A stretch of DNA of 64,000 nucleotides from Streptomyces collinus Tu 365 (GTDB taxonomy: Bacteria; Actinomycetota; Actinomycetes; Streptomycetales; Streptomycetaceae), in NCBI RefSeq assembly GCF_000444875.1, contig NC_021985.1:2489535-2553534 (forward strand), written 5' to 3'. The first letter of the stretch is position 1, and every line of letters begins with the position of its first letter. Below the pieces are notes generated by a model. It was not told where the DNA came from. It saw only the letters and a program-made list of their open reading frames with translations, and did not search any database. Of this stretch, positions 18,459-25,968 are shown piece by piece. A program made the position numbers and the translations under genes.

Positions 18459-19508
18459 ATGGTCGACACCATGGTTCTGCTGCCGGCGTTCCTCCGCCCC
18501 ACCCGGACGACACGACGCGCCTCCCGCCCCGCCGCTTCGCCGGCCGGCTTCGAGGCCGTCCTGGACGCGCCCGACGAGCACCTCTCCCCCGCCCTGGTCG
18601 CGGCCGGGCGGGGCGAGTACGGCGCCGCCTCCGCCCTGCTCGCCGCCACCCGCGCGACGGCCGCCTGGGAGGACCGCGACCGGTTCGCCAGACGGCTCGC
18701 CTCCTTCGCCCGCTCGCGCCCCGAGTGGTTCGAGGAGTGGCGCGCGGACAGCCCGCACGACCCCGACGTGGCCCTCGTCGGCGCCCAGCTCGCGGTGGAC
18801 CGGGCCTGGCCCTCGCCGGCCCGCGCCGAGCTGCTGCGCGAGGTCAGCCCGCTGATCACGGCCGCCGCCCGGGCCGACGACCGCGACCCGGTGCCGTGGC
18901 GGATCGCGCTGGACCACGCGCGCGGCTCCCGGGCCGGGCACCGGTACTTCGAGGAGCTGTGGGAGGCGGCGGTCCGGCGGGCCCCGCACCACTACGGGTG
19001 CCACGTGGCCGCCCTGCGCTACCTGGGCGCCTGCTGGCACGGCTCCCACTCGGCCTGCTTCGACTTCGCCGACCTGGCCGCGCAGGACGCCCCCGCCGGC
19101 TCCCTGGTGCAGGCGCTGCCGGCCCGCGCCGCCTTCGGCTACCTCGTCGACGGCTGCGGACCCGAGGTGCCGCGCGAGCGGCTGGAGGCGGCGGCCGACC
19201 GGGCCGTCGCGCTCTCCGGGCGCTTCCCGGCGGCCGTCCCCCGGCCCGCCGATTTCCGCAACAAGCTGCTCTACGTCCTGGTCCGGCTGGAACGCTGGGA
19301 CGAGGCCCGCGCCCAGCTCCCCCTGATCGGCCCGTACGCCACCTCCTTCCCGTGGGACCGGTTCTCGGACGACCCTCTGGGCCACTTCCTGCGGCTGCGC
19401 GACGCGCTCCTCGCGGAGGCGCCCGGACCCGTGCTCGGCGAGCTCGTCGCGGCGCCTCCGCGACCGCGAACCGAGCACCGTCGCCGGGCCGCCGTCCACG
19501 ACCATTAG
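18459..19508 (+). CDS. uncharacterised helical protein (DUF4034-like)
   Basis: A soluble protein of 349 aa, rich in Ala, Arg and Leu, predicted all-helical. Its layout (HLSPALVAAGRGEYGAASALL, YFEELWEAAVRRAPHHYGCHVAALRYLGACWHGSHSACFDFAD, a repeat-like central block with a GACWHGSH motif) resembles DUF4034/TPR-like proteins, a weak resemblance only. ATG 18459 (MVDTMVLLPAF) is chosen; ATG 18471 is an alternative. It ends 11 bp before the Lon-N gene, probably the same operon. Function unknown. Confidence 0.7.
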   Translation: MVDTMVLLPAFLRPTRTTRRASRPAASPAGFEAVLDAPDEHLSPALVAAGRGEYGAASALLAATRATAAWEDRDRFARRLASFARSRPEWFEEWRADSPHDPDVALVGAQLAVDRAWPSPARAELLREVSPLITAAARADDRDPVPWRIALDHARGSRAGHRYFEELWEAAVRRAPHHYGCHVAALRYLGACWHGSHSACFDFADLAAQDAPAGSLVQALPARAAFGYLVDGCGPEVPRERLEAAADRAVALSGRFPAAVPRPADFRNKLLYVLVRLERWDEARAQLPLIGPYATSFPWDRFSDDPLGHFLRLRDALLAEAPGPVLGELVAAPPRPRTEHRRRAAVHDH

Positions 19509-19519
19509 GCTGGGGCGCC

Positions 19520-20260
19520 GTGACCATCGCCCGCCTGCCCCTCTTCCCGCTGAACTCGGCGCTGTTCCCCGGGCTCGTGCTGCCCCTGAACATCTTCGAG
19601 GAGCGGTATCGCGCCATGATGCGCGAACTGCTGAAGACCCCCGAGGACGAACCGCGCCGGTTCGCCGTCGTGGCGATCCGCGACGGCCACGAGGTGGCAC
19701 CGGCCGCCCCCGGCATGCCGGACCAGACCGCGCGGCCCGAGCGCGGCCCGGCCGCCGGCTTCGGCCCCGACCCGCTGAAGTCCTTCCACGGGGTGGGCTG
19801 CATCGCGGACGCGGCGACCGTCCGGGAGCGCGCCGACGGCACCTTCGAGGTCCTGGCCACCGGCACCACGCGGGTGCGGCTGCTGTCCGTGGACGCCTCG
19901 GGCCCGTTCCTGACCGCCGAGCTGGAGGAGCTCACGGAGGACCCGGGCGAGGAGGCGGGCGCCCTGGCGGAGGGCGTGCTGCGCGCGTTCCGCCAGTACC
20001 AGAAGCGCCTCGCGGGCGCCCGCGAGCGCTCGCTCAGCACCGGCGCGGAGCTTCCGGACGACCCCTCGGTGGTGTCCTACCTGGTGGCGGCGGCGATGGT
20101 GCTGGACACCCCGACGAAGCAGCGGCTGCTGCAGGCGCCGGACACCGCCTCCCGGCTGCGCGACGAGCTGAAACTCCTTCGCTCCGAGACGTCCATCATC
20201 CGTAGTCTGCCGTCGCTGCCCGCGTTCGAGCTGACGCGGACGCCGACCAGCCAGAACTGA
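19520..20260 (+). CDS. LON peptidase substrate-binding-domain protein
   Basis: A 246-aa protein consisting of the LonN (PF02190-type) domain: LPLFPLNSALFPGLVLPLNIFEERYRAMM at the N-terminus, RFAVVAI, GVGCIADAATVRERADGTFEVLATGTTRVRLLSVD, then a helical C-terminal half. There is no AAA+ ATPase and no Ser-Lys protease domain, so it is a stand-alone substrate-binding-type protein, common in actinobacteria and of unknown role. The start is GTG 19520 with GGGG upstream. Confidence 0.88.
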   Translation: MTIARLPLFPLNSALFPGLVLPLNIFEERYRAMMRELLKTPEDEPRRFAVVAIRDGHEVAPAAPGMPDQTARPERGPAAGFGPDPLKSFHGVGCIADAATVRERADGTFEVLATGTTRVRLLSVDASGPFLTAELEELTEDPGEEAGALAEGVLRAFRQYQKRLAGARERSLSTGAELPDDPSVVSYLVAAAMVLDTPTKQRLLQAPDTASRLRDELKLLRSETSIIRSLPSLPAFELTRTPTSQN

Positions 20261-20319
20261 GCGCACGCGCGCGCCCGCACCGGGCGCGTGCTCCGAGCGA
20301 ACCGAGGCCGACGCACCCG

Positions 20320-20820
20320 ATGGCGAAGAAGTCCAAGAAGCAGCAGTCCGGCGGCACGCCCGCCACGGTGGCCCTGACGGCGGCGGGCGTGGCGTACACG
20401 GTCCACTCCTACGACCACGACCCCTCCCACCCGTCCTACGGGGAGGAGGCGGCCGAGGCGATGGGCGTCTCCCCCGACCGCGTCTTCAAGACCCTGGTGG
20501 CCGACGTGGACGGCACCCTGACCGTCGCGGTGGTGCCGGTCTCGGGCTCGCTGGACCTGAAGGCGCTGGCCGCCGCGGTGGGCGGCAAGCGGGCCACCAT
20601 GGCCGACCCCACGCTCGCCGAACGCACCACCGGCTACGTGCGCGGCGGCATCTCCCCGCTGGGCCAGCGCAAGCGGCTCCCCACGGTCCTGGACGACTCG
20701 GCCACGGCCCACCCGACGATCTGCGTCTCGGCGGGACGCAGGGGCCTTGAGGTCGAACTGACACCCGCAGACCTGGCAAAACTGACCGCCGCCGTACTGG
20801 CCCCTGTGGGCCGTGGCTGA
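20320..20820 (+). CDS. ybaK: Cys-tRNA(Pro) deacylase, YbaK/EbsC family
   Basis: A 166-aa single-domain aminoacyl-tRNA editing protein of the YbaK/EbsC type, which hydrolyses Cys-tRNAPro formed by mis-charging. Typical blocks: YTVHSYDHDPSHPSYGEEAAEAMGV, VFKTLVADVDGTLTVAVVP (with the conserved Lys), GYVRGGISPLGQRKRLPTVLDD and TICVSAGRRGLEVEL. The N-terminus is Lys-rich (MAKKSKKQQ). It lies 59 bp after the Lon-N gene; the intervening ribosome site is weak. Confidence 0.93.
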   Translation: MAKKSKKQQSGGTPATVALTAAGVAYTVHSYDHDPSHPSYGEEAAEAMGVSPDRVFKTLVADVDGTLTVAVVPVSGSLDLKALAAAVGGKRATMADPTLAERTTGYVRGGISPLGQRKRLPTVLDDSATAHPTICVSAGRRGLEVELTPADLAKLTAAVLAPVGRG

Positions 20821-21561
20821 GCGGCCGGGGGCCGGAACGTCCGACCTGGGCACGGCGCCCGGCCGAGGCTGAGGCGCCGGCCAGGGGCAGGGCGTCGGCC
20901 GGGGCTGAGCCGCCCCGGGGCCGCGGCGGCCGACCTGGGCACGGCGCCCGGCCGAGGTTAGGGGCCGGGCAAGGGCAGGCGTAGGCCGGGGCTGAGCCGC
21001 CCCGGGGCCGGGGCGACCGACCGGGGCACGGCGCCCGACTCAGGCGCGGGGGCCGACCCCGGACGCGGGGGCCGACCCAGGCACGGGGGCCGACCGGGGG
21101 CAGGGCTGAGCGTCGGCCTCGGCCAAGGCTGAGGGCCCCCGGAGTGCGGCGGCCGACATGGGCAGCGGCGACCCGCCGAGACTCGGGGACCGGCCGGGGC
21201 GCGGGGCCGGCCAGGGCAGGCCGGCCGCGTCGGCCGGGGCCGAGCAGCGCGGGGCCGGGACGCCGACCTGGGCACGGTGCCCGGCCGGGGAACGGGGACC
21301 GACCGGGGCGCGGGGCCGGCCAGGGCAGGCCGGCCGCGTCGGCCAGGGCCGAGCAGCGCGGGGCCGGGACGCCGATCTGGGCACGGTGCCCGGCCGGGGA
21401 CCGGGGACCGATCGAGGCGCGGGGGCCGACCGGGGCAGGGCGGGCGGCCGCGTCGGCCAGGGCTGAGCGGACACGGGGCGCAGCGCCGGCCCGAGCACGG
21501 CACCAACCAGAGCCCGGCGCCGGCAAGAGCGCGGCGCCGGACCGAGCGCTGTGCCGGCCGG
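20821..21561. repeat. extremely GC-rich degenerate tandem repeat array, non-coding
   Basis: About 740 bp between convergent genes with no credible gene. A core like GACCTGGGCACGGYGCCCGG recurs six times (near 20841, 20930, 21017, 21153, 21264, 21373), giving irregular units of about 87-136 bp. Two adjacent units, about 21183-21291 and 21292-21400, are near identical with a 109-bp period. In the last two cores, GGGCAC-G-GTGCCC is a perfect palindrome. Long open frames on both strands here are a by-product of the GC content and have no family similarity. Confidence 0.8.
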
Positions 21562-22221
21562 TCAGCCGGCGTGGGGTGGCGTCTGGACGCCGGTGTAGGG
21601 GACCTCGGGGTCTCGGGGGCCGAACAGGGCGGTGAGTCCCAGATGGACCAGCAGCCCGGCCAGCGGCCAGGCGAGCAGCGCGCCCTTCGCGCCCAGCTTG
21701 AGCGGGGCGGAGAAGGTGACCCCCTTGCCGACCGCCCTCGCGTGGGCGATCACGTCGGACGTGGGGCCCAGCCACACGCCCAGACGCCACGCCAGCACGG
21801 CCCCGAGCAGACCGCCGAGCCCGAGCGCGACCACCAGCGGCACGCCCCCGCGCCGCCGCAGCAGGAACACCACGGCCGCGCTGACCGCGCCGAAGGCCAG
21901 GCTCAGCAGCGTGAACGTGCCGTCCACACCGATCGCCTGCTCGCCCTCGGTGTCCTTGAGGTAGACCACCCAGCTCTTGTCGACCTGGTCCCCGACCAAC
22001 GGCACGTGCGGCGCCAGCCACCACCACAGCAGGCCCAGCAGCACCCCGCTCAGCGCCACGGCGAGCGTGATCAGGACGGCCTCGCGCACTTCTGTCTTCA
22101 TACCGGGGCCGTCCTGTTCGTACGGGCCCGCGACCGGCGCCCCGGCGGGCGGCGGGGCCTGCCGGACCTGATGCGGGGAGTCGTCGTGCGGCGGCGGTGG
22201 CGGAGTCAGCGGTGCGGTCAC
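21562..22221 (-). CDS. membrane protein, DUF2567-like
   Basis: A 219-aa protein: Pro/His-rich cytoplasmic N-terminus (about 40 residues), then four hydrophobic segments (VLITLAVALSGVLLGLLWWWLA, TLLSLAFGAVSAAVVFLL, VALGLGGLLGAVLAWRLG and LAWPLAGLLVHLGLTALFG). The block WWLAPHVPLVGDQ...YLKDTEGEQAIGVDGTF resembles actinobacterial DUF2567 proteins; the match is from memory. The start is GTG 22221. It lies 34 bp downstream of an ABC permease gene. Function unknown. Confidence 0.7.
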   Translation of the reverse strand: MTAPLTPPPPPHDDSPHQVRQAPPPAGAPVAGPYEQDGPGMKTEVREAVLITLAVALSGVLLGLLWWWLAPHVPLVGDQVDKSWVVYLKDTEGEQAIGVDGTFTLLSLAFGAVSAAVVFLLRRRGGVPLVVALGLGGLLGAVLAWRLGVWLGPTSDVIAHARAVGKGVTFSAPLKLGAKGALLAWPLAGLLVHLGLTALFGPRDPEVPYTGVQTPPHAG

Positions 22222-22255
22222 CCTGACATCGTGCCAGGTCGTGCTGTGGGCCGCG

Positions 22256-23077
22256 TCACCGGACGGCGGCCCGGCGGTAGGCCCAGGTGGCGACGGCCAG
22301 CGAGACCACCCCGACACCCGCGCACACCGCCAGGTCGACGAGGACGACCGCCCAGTCGGGGTGTGCCCCGAAGGTCCGGGCGTACGCCTCCACACCGTAG
22401 GTCGACGGCAGCAGGTCCCGGGCCAGCCGGATCGGCTCCGGCATCCGGTCGGCCGGCAGCACGCCCAGCAGCAGCGCCGCCGACATGCCGAGCTGCCCGA
22501 GCAGCGTGGCCAGCTCGGGGCGCGGCGCCAGCAACCCGCAGGCGGCGCCGAGCCCGGAGAGGGCGGCTCCGGCGAGCGGGATCACGGCCAGCAGGATCCA
22601 CAGGTTGGACAGCGGCAGCCCGAACAGCGCGCACCCGAAGACGGCCGTCACCAGGGTCCCCGGCACGGTGAAGGAGGCGTAGGCGGCAGCCGCGCCCAGC
22701 ACCACCGCCGCGGGCGGCACGGGCAGCGTGGCGTAGTGGTCGAGGCCGCCGCTGGCCCGCAGCTGCCCGAAGTACTGCGACAGCAGGTTCAGCGCGACGT
22801 ACGCGACGACGAGCACCGAGGAGCCCGCCACCACGGACTGCGCCTCGCCGCCGCTGTCGACGACACCGCGCATCATCACGGCGATGCCGACGGACTGGAA
22901 GGTCGCCACGAACAGCAGCGGGATGCGCGCCACCCGGGCGCGGGACAGCTGGGCCCGGTACACGGCCACCAGGGACGGCCACAGCCGCGCGGGCGGCCCG
23001 AGCTCGGCCGCGCGCCGGGCCGGTTCCGGCACCGTCCGGGCCCCGCCCGGCAGAATCTCCGCGGGTACGACACTCAC
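22256..23077 (-). CDS. ABC transporter permease (ABC-2 type)
   Basis: A 273-aa inner-membrane permease with six predicted helices: residues about 43-60, 80-100, 117-140, 150-170, 182-205 and 240-262. The N-terminal cytoplasmic helix (LWPSLVAVYRAQLSRARVARIP) and the overall layout fit ABC-2 export permeases. It follows the ATPase gene by 88 bp, so the two likely form one exporter. The start is GTG 23077; the ribosome site is weak (AGGG). Substrate unknown. Confidence 0.85.
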   Translation of the reverse strand: MSVVPAEILPGGARTVPEPARRAAELGPPARLWPSLVAVYRAQLSRARVARIPLLFVATFQSVGIAVMMRGVVDSGGEAQSVVAGSSVLVVAYVALNLLSQYFGQLRASGGLDHYATLPVPPAAVVLGAAAAYASFTVPGTLVTAVFGCALFGLPLSNLWILLAVIPLAGAALSGLGAACGLLAPRPELATLLGQLGMSAALLLGVLPADRMPEPIRLARDLLPSTYGVEAYARTFGAHPDWAVVLVDLAVCAGVGVVSLAVATWAYRRAAVR

Positions 23078-23165
23078 GACGCCCTGCTCCTCTTCCCTAC
23101 GGCGGCCCGGCCGCCGTCCCACAGGGACCATACGGGTGCGAAGTCCACCGCGCTCACGTCCGCCT

Positions 23166-24179
23166 TCACGCCTTCACCAGCCCCTGCCGCGCCGCCCCGC
23201 CCAGGGCCAGGTACACGTCCTCCAGGCTGGGTGTGGCGAGCGTGAAGTCGTCCAGGGCGGCGAACGCGGCTCCGCCGGTGACGGTGGCGACGGCGGCCCT
23301 GGCCTCCTCGGGGGCGAGCCGGAGCGTCCAGCGGCGCCCGGACTCCGCCGCCCGCTCGCGCAGCACGGCGACCTCCGGCACCTCCAGGGGTGCCCGCTCC
23401 CGCCAGACCAGCTCCACCCGCACCTCTCCGGCGACCTGTTCCTTCAGGCCGGCCGGGGTGTCGCAGGCGATGACCCGCCCCTGGTCCAGGACCGCCACCC
23501 GGTCGAGGACCGTCTCGGCCTCGATGACGTTGTGCGTGACCAGCAGCACGGTCGTGCCGTGCTCGGCCCGCCGCCGGTCCACGGCCGCCCACACCGCACG
23601 CCGGGCCACCGGGTCCATGCCGGTGGTCGGCTCGTCGAGGACCAGCAGTGGCCGCTCGCCGACGAGGGCGGCGGCGAAGCAGGCGAGGCGCCGCTGGCCG
23701 CCGGACAGCTTCTTCAGCGCCCGCCCGGCGAGCGGGGTGAGCCCCAGTTCCTCCAGTACGGCGTCCCGCTCGGCCCGCGCCCGCCGTACGTCCAGGCCGC
23801 GCAGGCGCCCGGTGGTCTCGGCGGCGAGGGCGACGGTCAGCTCGTCCAGGGCGGAGGACTCCTGCCCCAGGTAGGCGAGGAGCCGTGCGGCCCGCTCGGG
23901 GTGCCGGACGATGTCGTGCCCGAGGATCTCGACACTGCCGGTGTCCGGCCGCAGCAGGCCGGTGAGCTGCCTGACGAGGGTGGACTTGCCGGCGCCGTTC
24001 GGGCCGAGCAGCCCGAAGATCTCCCCGGACCGTACGTCCAGGTCCACGGCGTCGGTGGCCCGCACCTCGGGCGTGGCAGGCACCCCGCGCCGGCCCTTCA
24101 CGGGCGGATAGGTCTTGCCGAGCCCGCGCACGCGTAGGACCTCGTCATGCCGAAGTGCCGGTGCCGCGCGCGTACTCAC
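23166..24179 (-). CDS. ABC transporter ATP-binding protein
   Basis: A 337-aa ATPase of the ABC-2 exporter (drug/daunorubicin-like) group. Walker A GLLGPNGAGKSTLV, Q-loop YLGQES, signature LSGGQRR, Walker B LLVLDEPT and switch His LLVTHN are all intact. The C-terminal about 100 residues form the extra domain of this group. The start is GTG 24179; no clear ribosome site is visible, so an internal start cannot be excluded. It powers the permease just downstream. Confidence 0.9.
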   Translation of the reverse strand: MSTRAAPALRHDEVLRVRGLGKTYPPVKGRRGVPATPEVRATDAVDLDVRSGEIFGLLGPNGAGKSTLVRQLTGLLRPDTGSVEILGHDIVRHPERAARLLAYLGQESSALDELTVALAAETTGRLRGLDVRRARAERDAVLEELGLTPLAGRALKKLSGGQRRLACFAAALVGERPLLVLDEPTTGMDPVARRAVWAAVDRRRAEHGTTVLLVTHNVIEAETVLDRVAVLDQGRVIACDTPAGLKEQVAGEVRVELVWRERAPLEVPEVAVLRERAAESGRRWTLRLAPEEARAAVATVTGGAAFAALDDFTLATPSLEDVYLALGGAARQGLVKA

Positions 24180-24239
24180 AAGGGACGAGACTACGGGGTC
24201 CGCGCCCTTTACTCGCCTTTGGGGGCGGCCACGCGGATC

Positions 24240-25475
24240 TCAGTCGGCGGCGGGCGCGTGCTGTTCCGCGGCCGCCGGCACGTCGACCTCACGCCAGAAG
24301 CCCGCCCGGATGGCGTAACGGTCGTGCTCGTCGATCTGGTCGTCCTTGTGGGCGAGCAGCCCGAAGCGGGCCGCGTACCGCAGCAGCTCGCCGTCGATGC
24401 GGTGCGGGATGCGCGGGTACATCGTGGACAGCCGCTGCACATGGGTCTGGTCGCCGAGCCGGGCCGTCCACCGGCGGGCGAAGACCTGTCCCACCTCGTA
24501 GGGGTCGCCGCCGACGGTGGTGATGTCCTCCTCCCGGTCGGCCCACCGCTGCTCGGCGGTGGTCAGCTGGGCCAGTGTGGGCATCGAGGCGATCTCGGGC
24601 GGTTCGGCGACGGTGCCCGGCCGGTCCACCCAGCCTTTGTCGGAGGACCAGCGCAGGGTCGCGGTGGTCGGGTGCTGCGCGGCGGCCTGCGGCGCCCCGG
24701 GGGCGCGCAGCGCGGCGAGGTCCTTGGGGGTGGGGACGCCCTTGGCGGCGGGGACCCGCTCCTGGACGCCGTTCTCCCGCCCGGCGGCCGGGGCGTGGCC
24801 GCCCTCCTCGGCGGGGTGGTCGCCCGCGGGTGCCGGGGCGGACTCGGGCAGGGGGGCGGAGAGGATCGCGGCGATCTCGGGCCGGGGCGCCGGCTGCGGG
24901 GCGCAGACGCCGGTCAGCTCCTTGGCGCGGACCGCCTGGGTGATCCAGGCCCGGTCCAGCACGCGCCGCTCGTCGGCCTCGGCGACCAGGTCCTCGGACT
25001 GGTTGTAGTCACCGTCGGCGGCCTGCACGGCCCACAGGTGGACGGCGACGCCGTGTTCCTTGGCGGCCATCATGCCGGGCAGCAGGTCGCCGTCGCCGGT
25101 GACGAGGACGACGTCCGAGCAGGCGCGGTTGCGGGCCAGTTCGGTCAGCTCGGCGTGCATGGCGGCGTCCACGCCCTTCTGCGCCCAGCGTCCGTCGCTG
25201 CGGGTGAGGGCGCCGAGGCGGACGGTGACGCGGGGCATGACACGCAGCCGGCGATGCTCCGGCTGGGGGACCCGGTCGGGGGCGCCGTCGAACCAGTAGA
25301 TGCGCAGCAGCGGGCGCTCGGTCTCGGCCTCCGCGCGCTCGCGCAGCCCCTGGATCAGCGCCGCGTGGTCGACGGTGATGCGGGACCGGGAGGGCTCGCC
25401 GGCGAGGAGGCTGGCGGCGGCACCCAGCAGATATCCGGCGTCCACCAGGACGATGCAGCGGTCCACGCGACTCAC
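24240..25475 (-). CDS. NYN-domain (PIN-like RNase fold) protein
   Basis: A 411-aa protein. Residues 1-180 form an NYN/PIN-like domain with the acidic pattern of a metal-dependent nuclease: CIVLVDAGYLLG (Asp 12), WAQKGVDAAMHAEL (Asp near 103) and VVLVTGDGDLLPGM (Asp near 128 and 130). A Pro/Ala-rich linker (about 200-300) leads to a conserved C-terminal domain (YEVGQVFARRWTARL...YAARFGLLAH). The start is GTG 25475. It probably processes or degrades RNA; the target is unknown. It is divergent from the 58-aa gene. Confidence 0.85.
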   Translation of the reverse strand: MSRVDRCIVLVDAGYLLGAAASLLAGEPSRSRITVDHAALIQGLRERAEAETERPLLRIYWFDGAPDRVPQPEHRRLRVMPRVTVRLGALTRSDGRWAQKGVDAAMHAELTELARNRACSDVVLVTGDGDLLPGMMAAKEHGVAVHLWAVQAADGDYNQSEDLVAEADERRVLDRAWITQAVRAKELTGVCAPQPAPRPEIAAILSAPLPESAPAPAGDHPAEEGGHAPAAGRENGVQERVPAAKGVPTPKDLAALRAPGAPQAAAQHPTTATLRWSSDKGWVDRPGTVAEPPEIASMPTLAQLTTAEQRWADREEDITTVGGDPYEVGQVFARRWTARLGDQTHVQRLSTMYPRIPHRIDGELLRYAARFGLLAHKDDQIDEHDRYAIRAGFWREVDVPAAAEQHAPAAD

Positions 25476-25691
25476 CCTCTTCCCGGGAGGTTTTGCTTCG
25501 GACTTCCTTCGAGTCTGCCCGACCCCGCGGGGGTTAACGGCCCGAACTCGATCTTCGGCGTGGCGTTTGCGGCTCCCGCGCGCCCACCACCCCTGTCACA
25601 CACGGTAATTATCCGACATGCGCGCGTTGTCGGCATATGTGAATCTGAAGCCGGCCCTGGCCCCTAGATCCCCTTCAGGAGGCAGATCACC

Positions 25692-25868
25692 ATGGCCAAG
25701 AACAAGAACCGCAAGCAGTCCGGCCCCCAGAACCGCGCTCCGCAGAGCGAGCACGGCCAGGAGCGCGCGCAGCGACCGGCGGAGGACCACGAGTCCTCGA
25801 TGGCGCACGTGCCGGGCAGCCCGTCGGATGTTGCTCGTAAGAAGCAGAAGAGCTTCGGCCACAACTAA
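25692..25868 (+). CDS. 58-aa basic small protein
   Basis: A small hydrophilic protein starting MAKNKNRKQSGPQNRAPQ and ending DVARKKQKSFGHN: Lys/Arg-rich at both ends, Gln-rich in the middle, with no hydrophobic segment, so it is probably disordered. The ATG at 25692 has a perfect AGGAGG ribosome site 9 nt upstream and the frame ends before a strong terminator, which is good evidence that it is expressed. It may bind nucleic acid, but that is inference from charge only. Confidence 0.8.
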   Translation: MAKNKNRKQSGPQNRAPQSEHGQERAQRPAEDHESSMAHVPGSPSDVARKKQKSFGHN

Positions 25869-25921
25869 AGAGGGCTCCGCCAAGGAGCTCCGCGCACCGG
25901 GCAGTTGCCGCCCGGGCACGC

Positions 25922-25956
25922 AGAAGGGGCGCATCCCTGCCGGGTGCGCCCCTTCT
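25922..25956. terminator. bidirectional terminator
   Basis: A perfect 12-bp stem (AGAAGGGGCGCA and its complement) with an inner CCC/GGG pairing, between the convergent 58-aa gene (stop 25868) and dnaE (stop 25969). It can serve both strands. Confidence 0.85.
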
Positions 25957-25968
25957 CGCCGCATCGGC

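Noticed and set aside
20841-21400. Repeat array as CRISPR
   Set aside because: Units are 87-136 bp, degenerate and GC-rich, with no short conserved repeat alternating with unique spacers and no cas genes.
20486-22027. Long Pro/Arg/Gly-rich frame on the minus strand across the repeat array
   Set aside because: Extremely GC-rich sequence gives open frames everywhere; repeats are not in a steady reading frame, no family similarity, and it overlaps the real ybaK and DUF2567-like genes.
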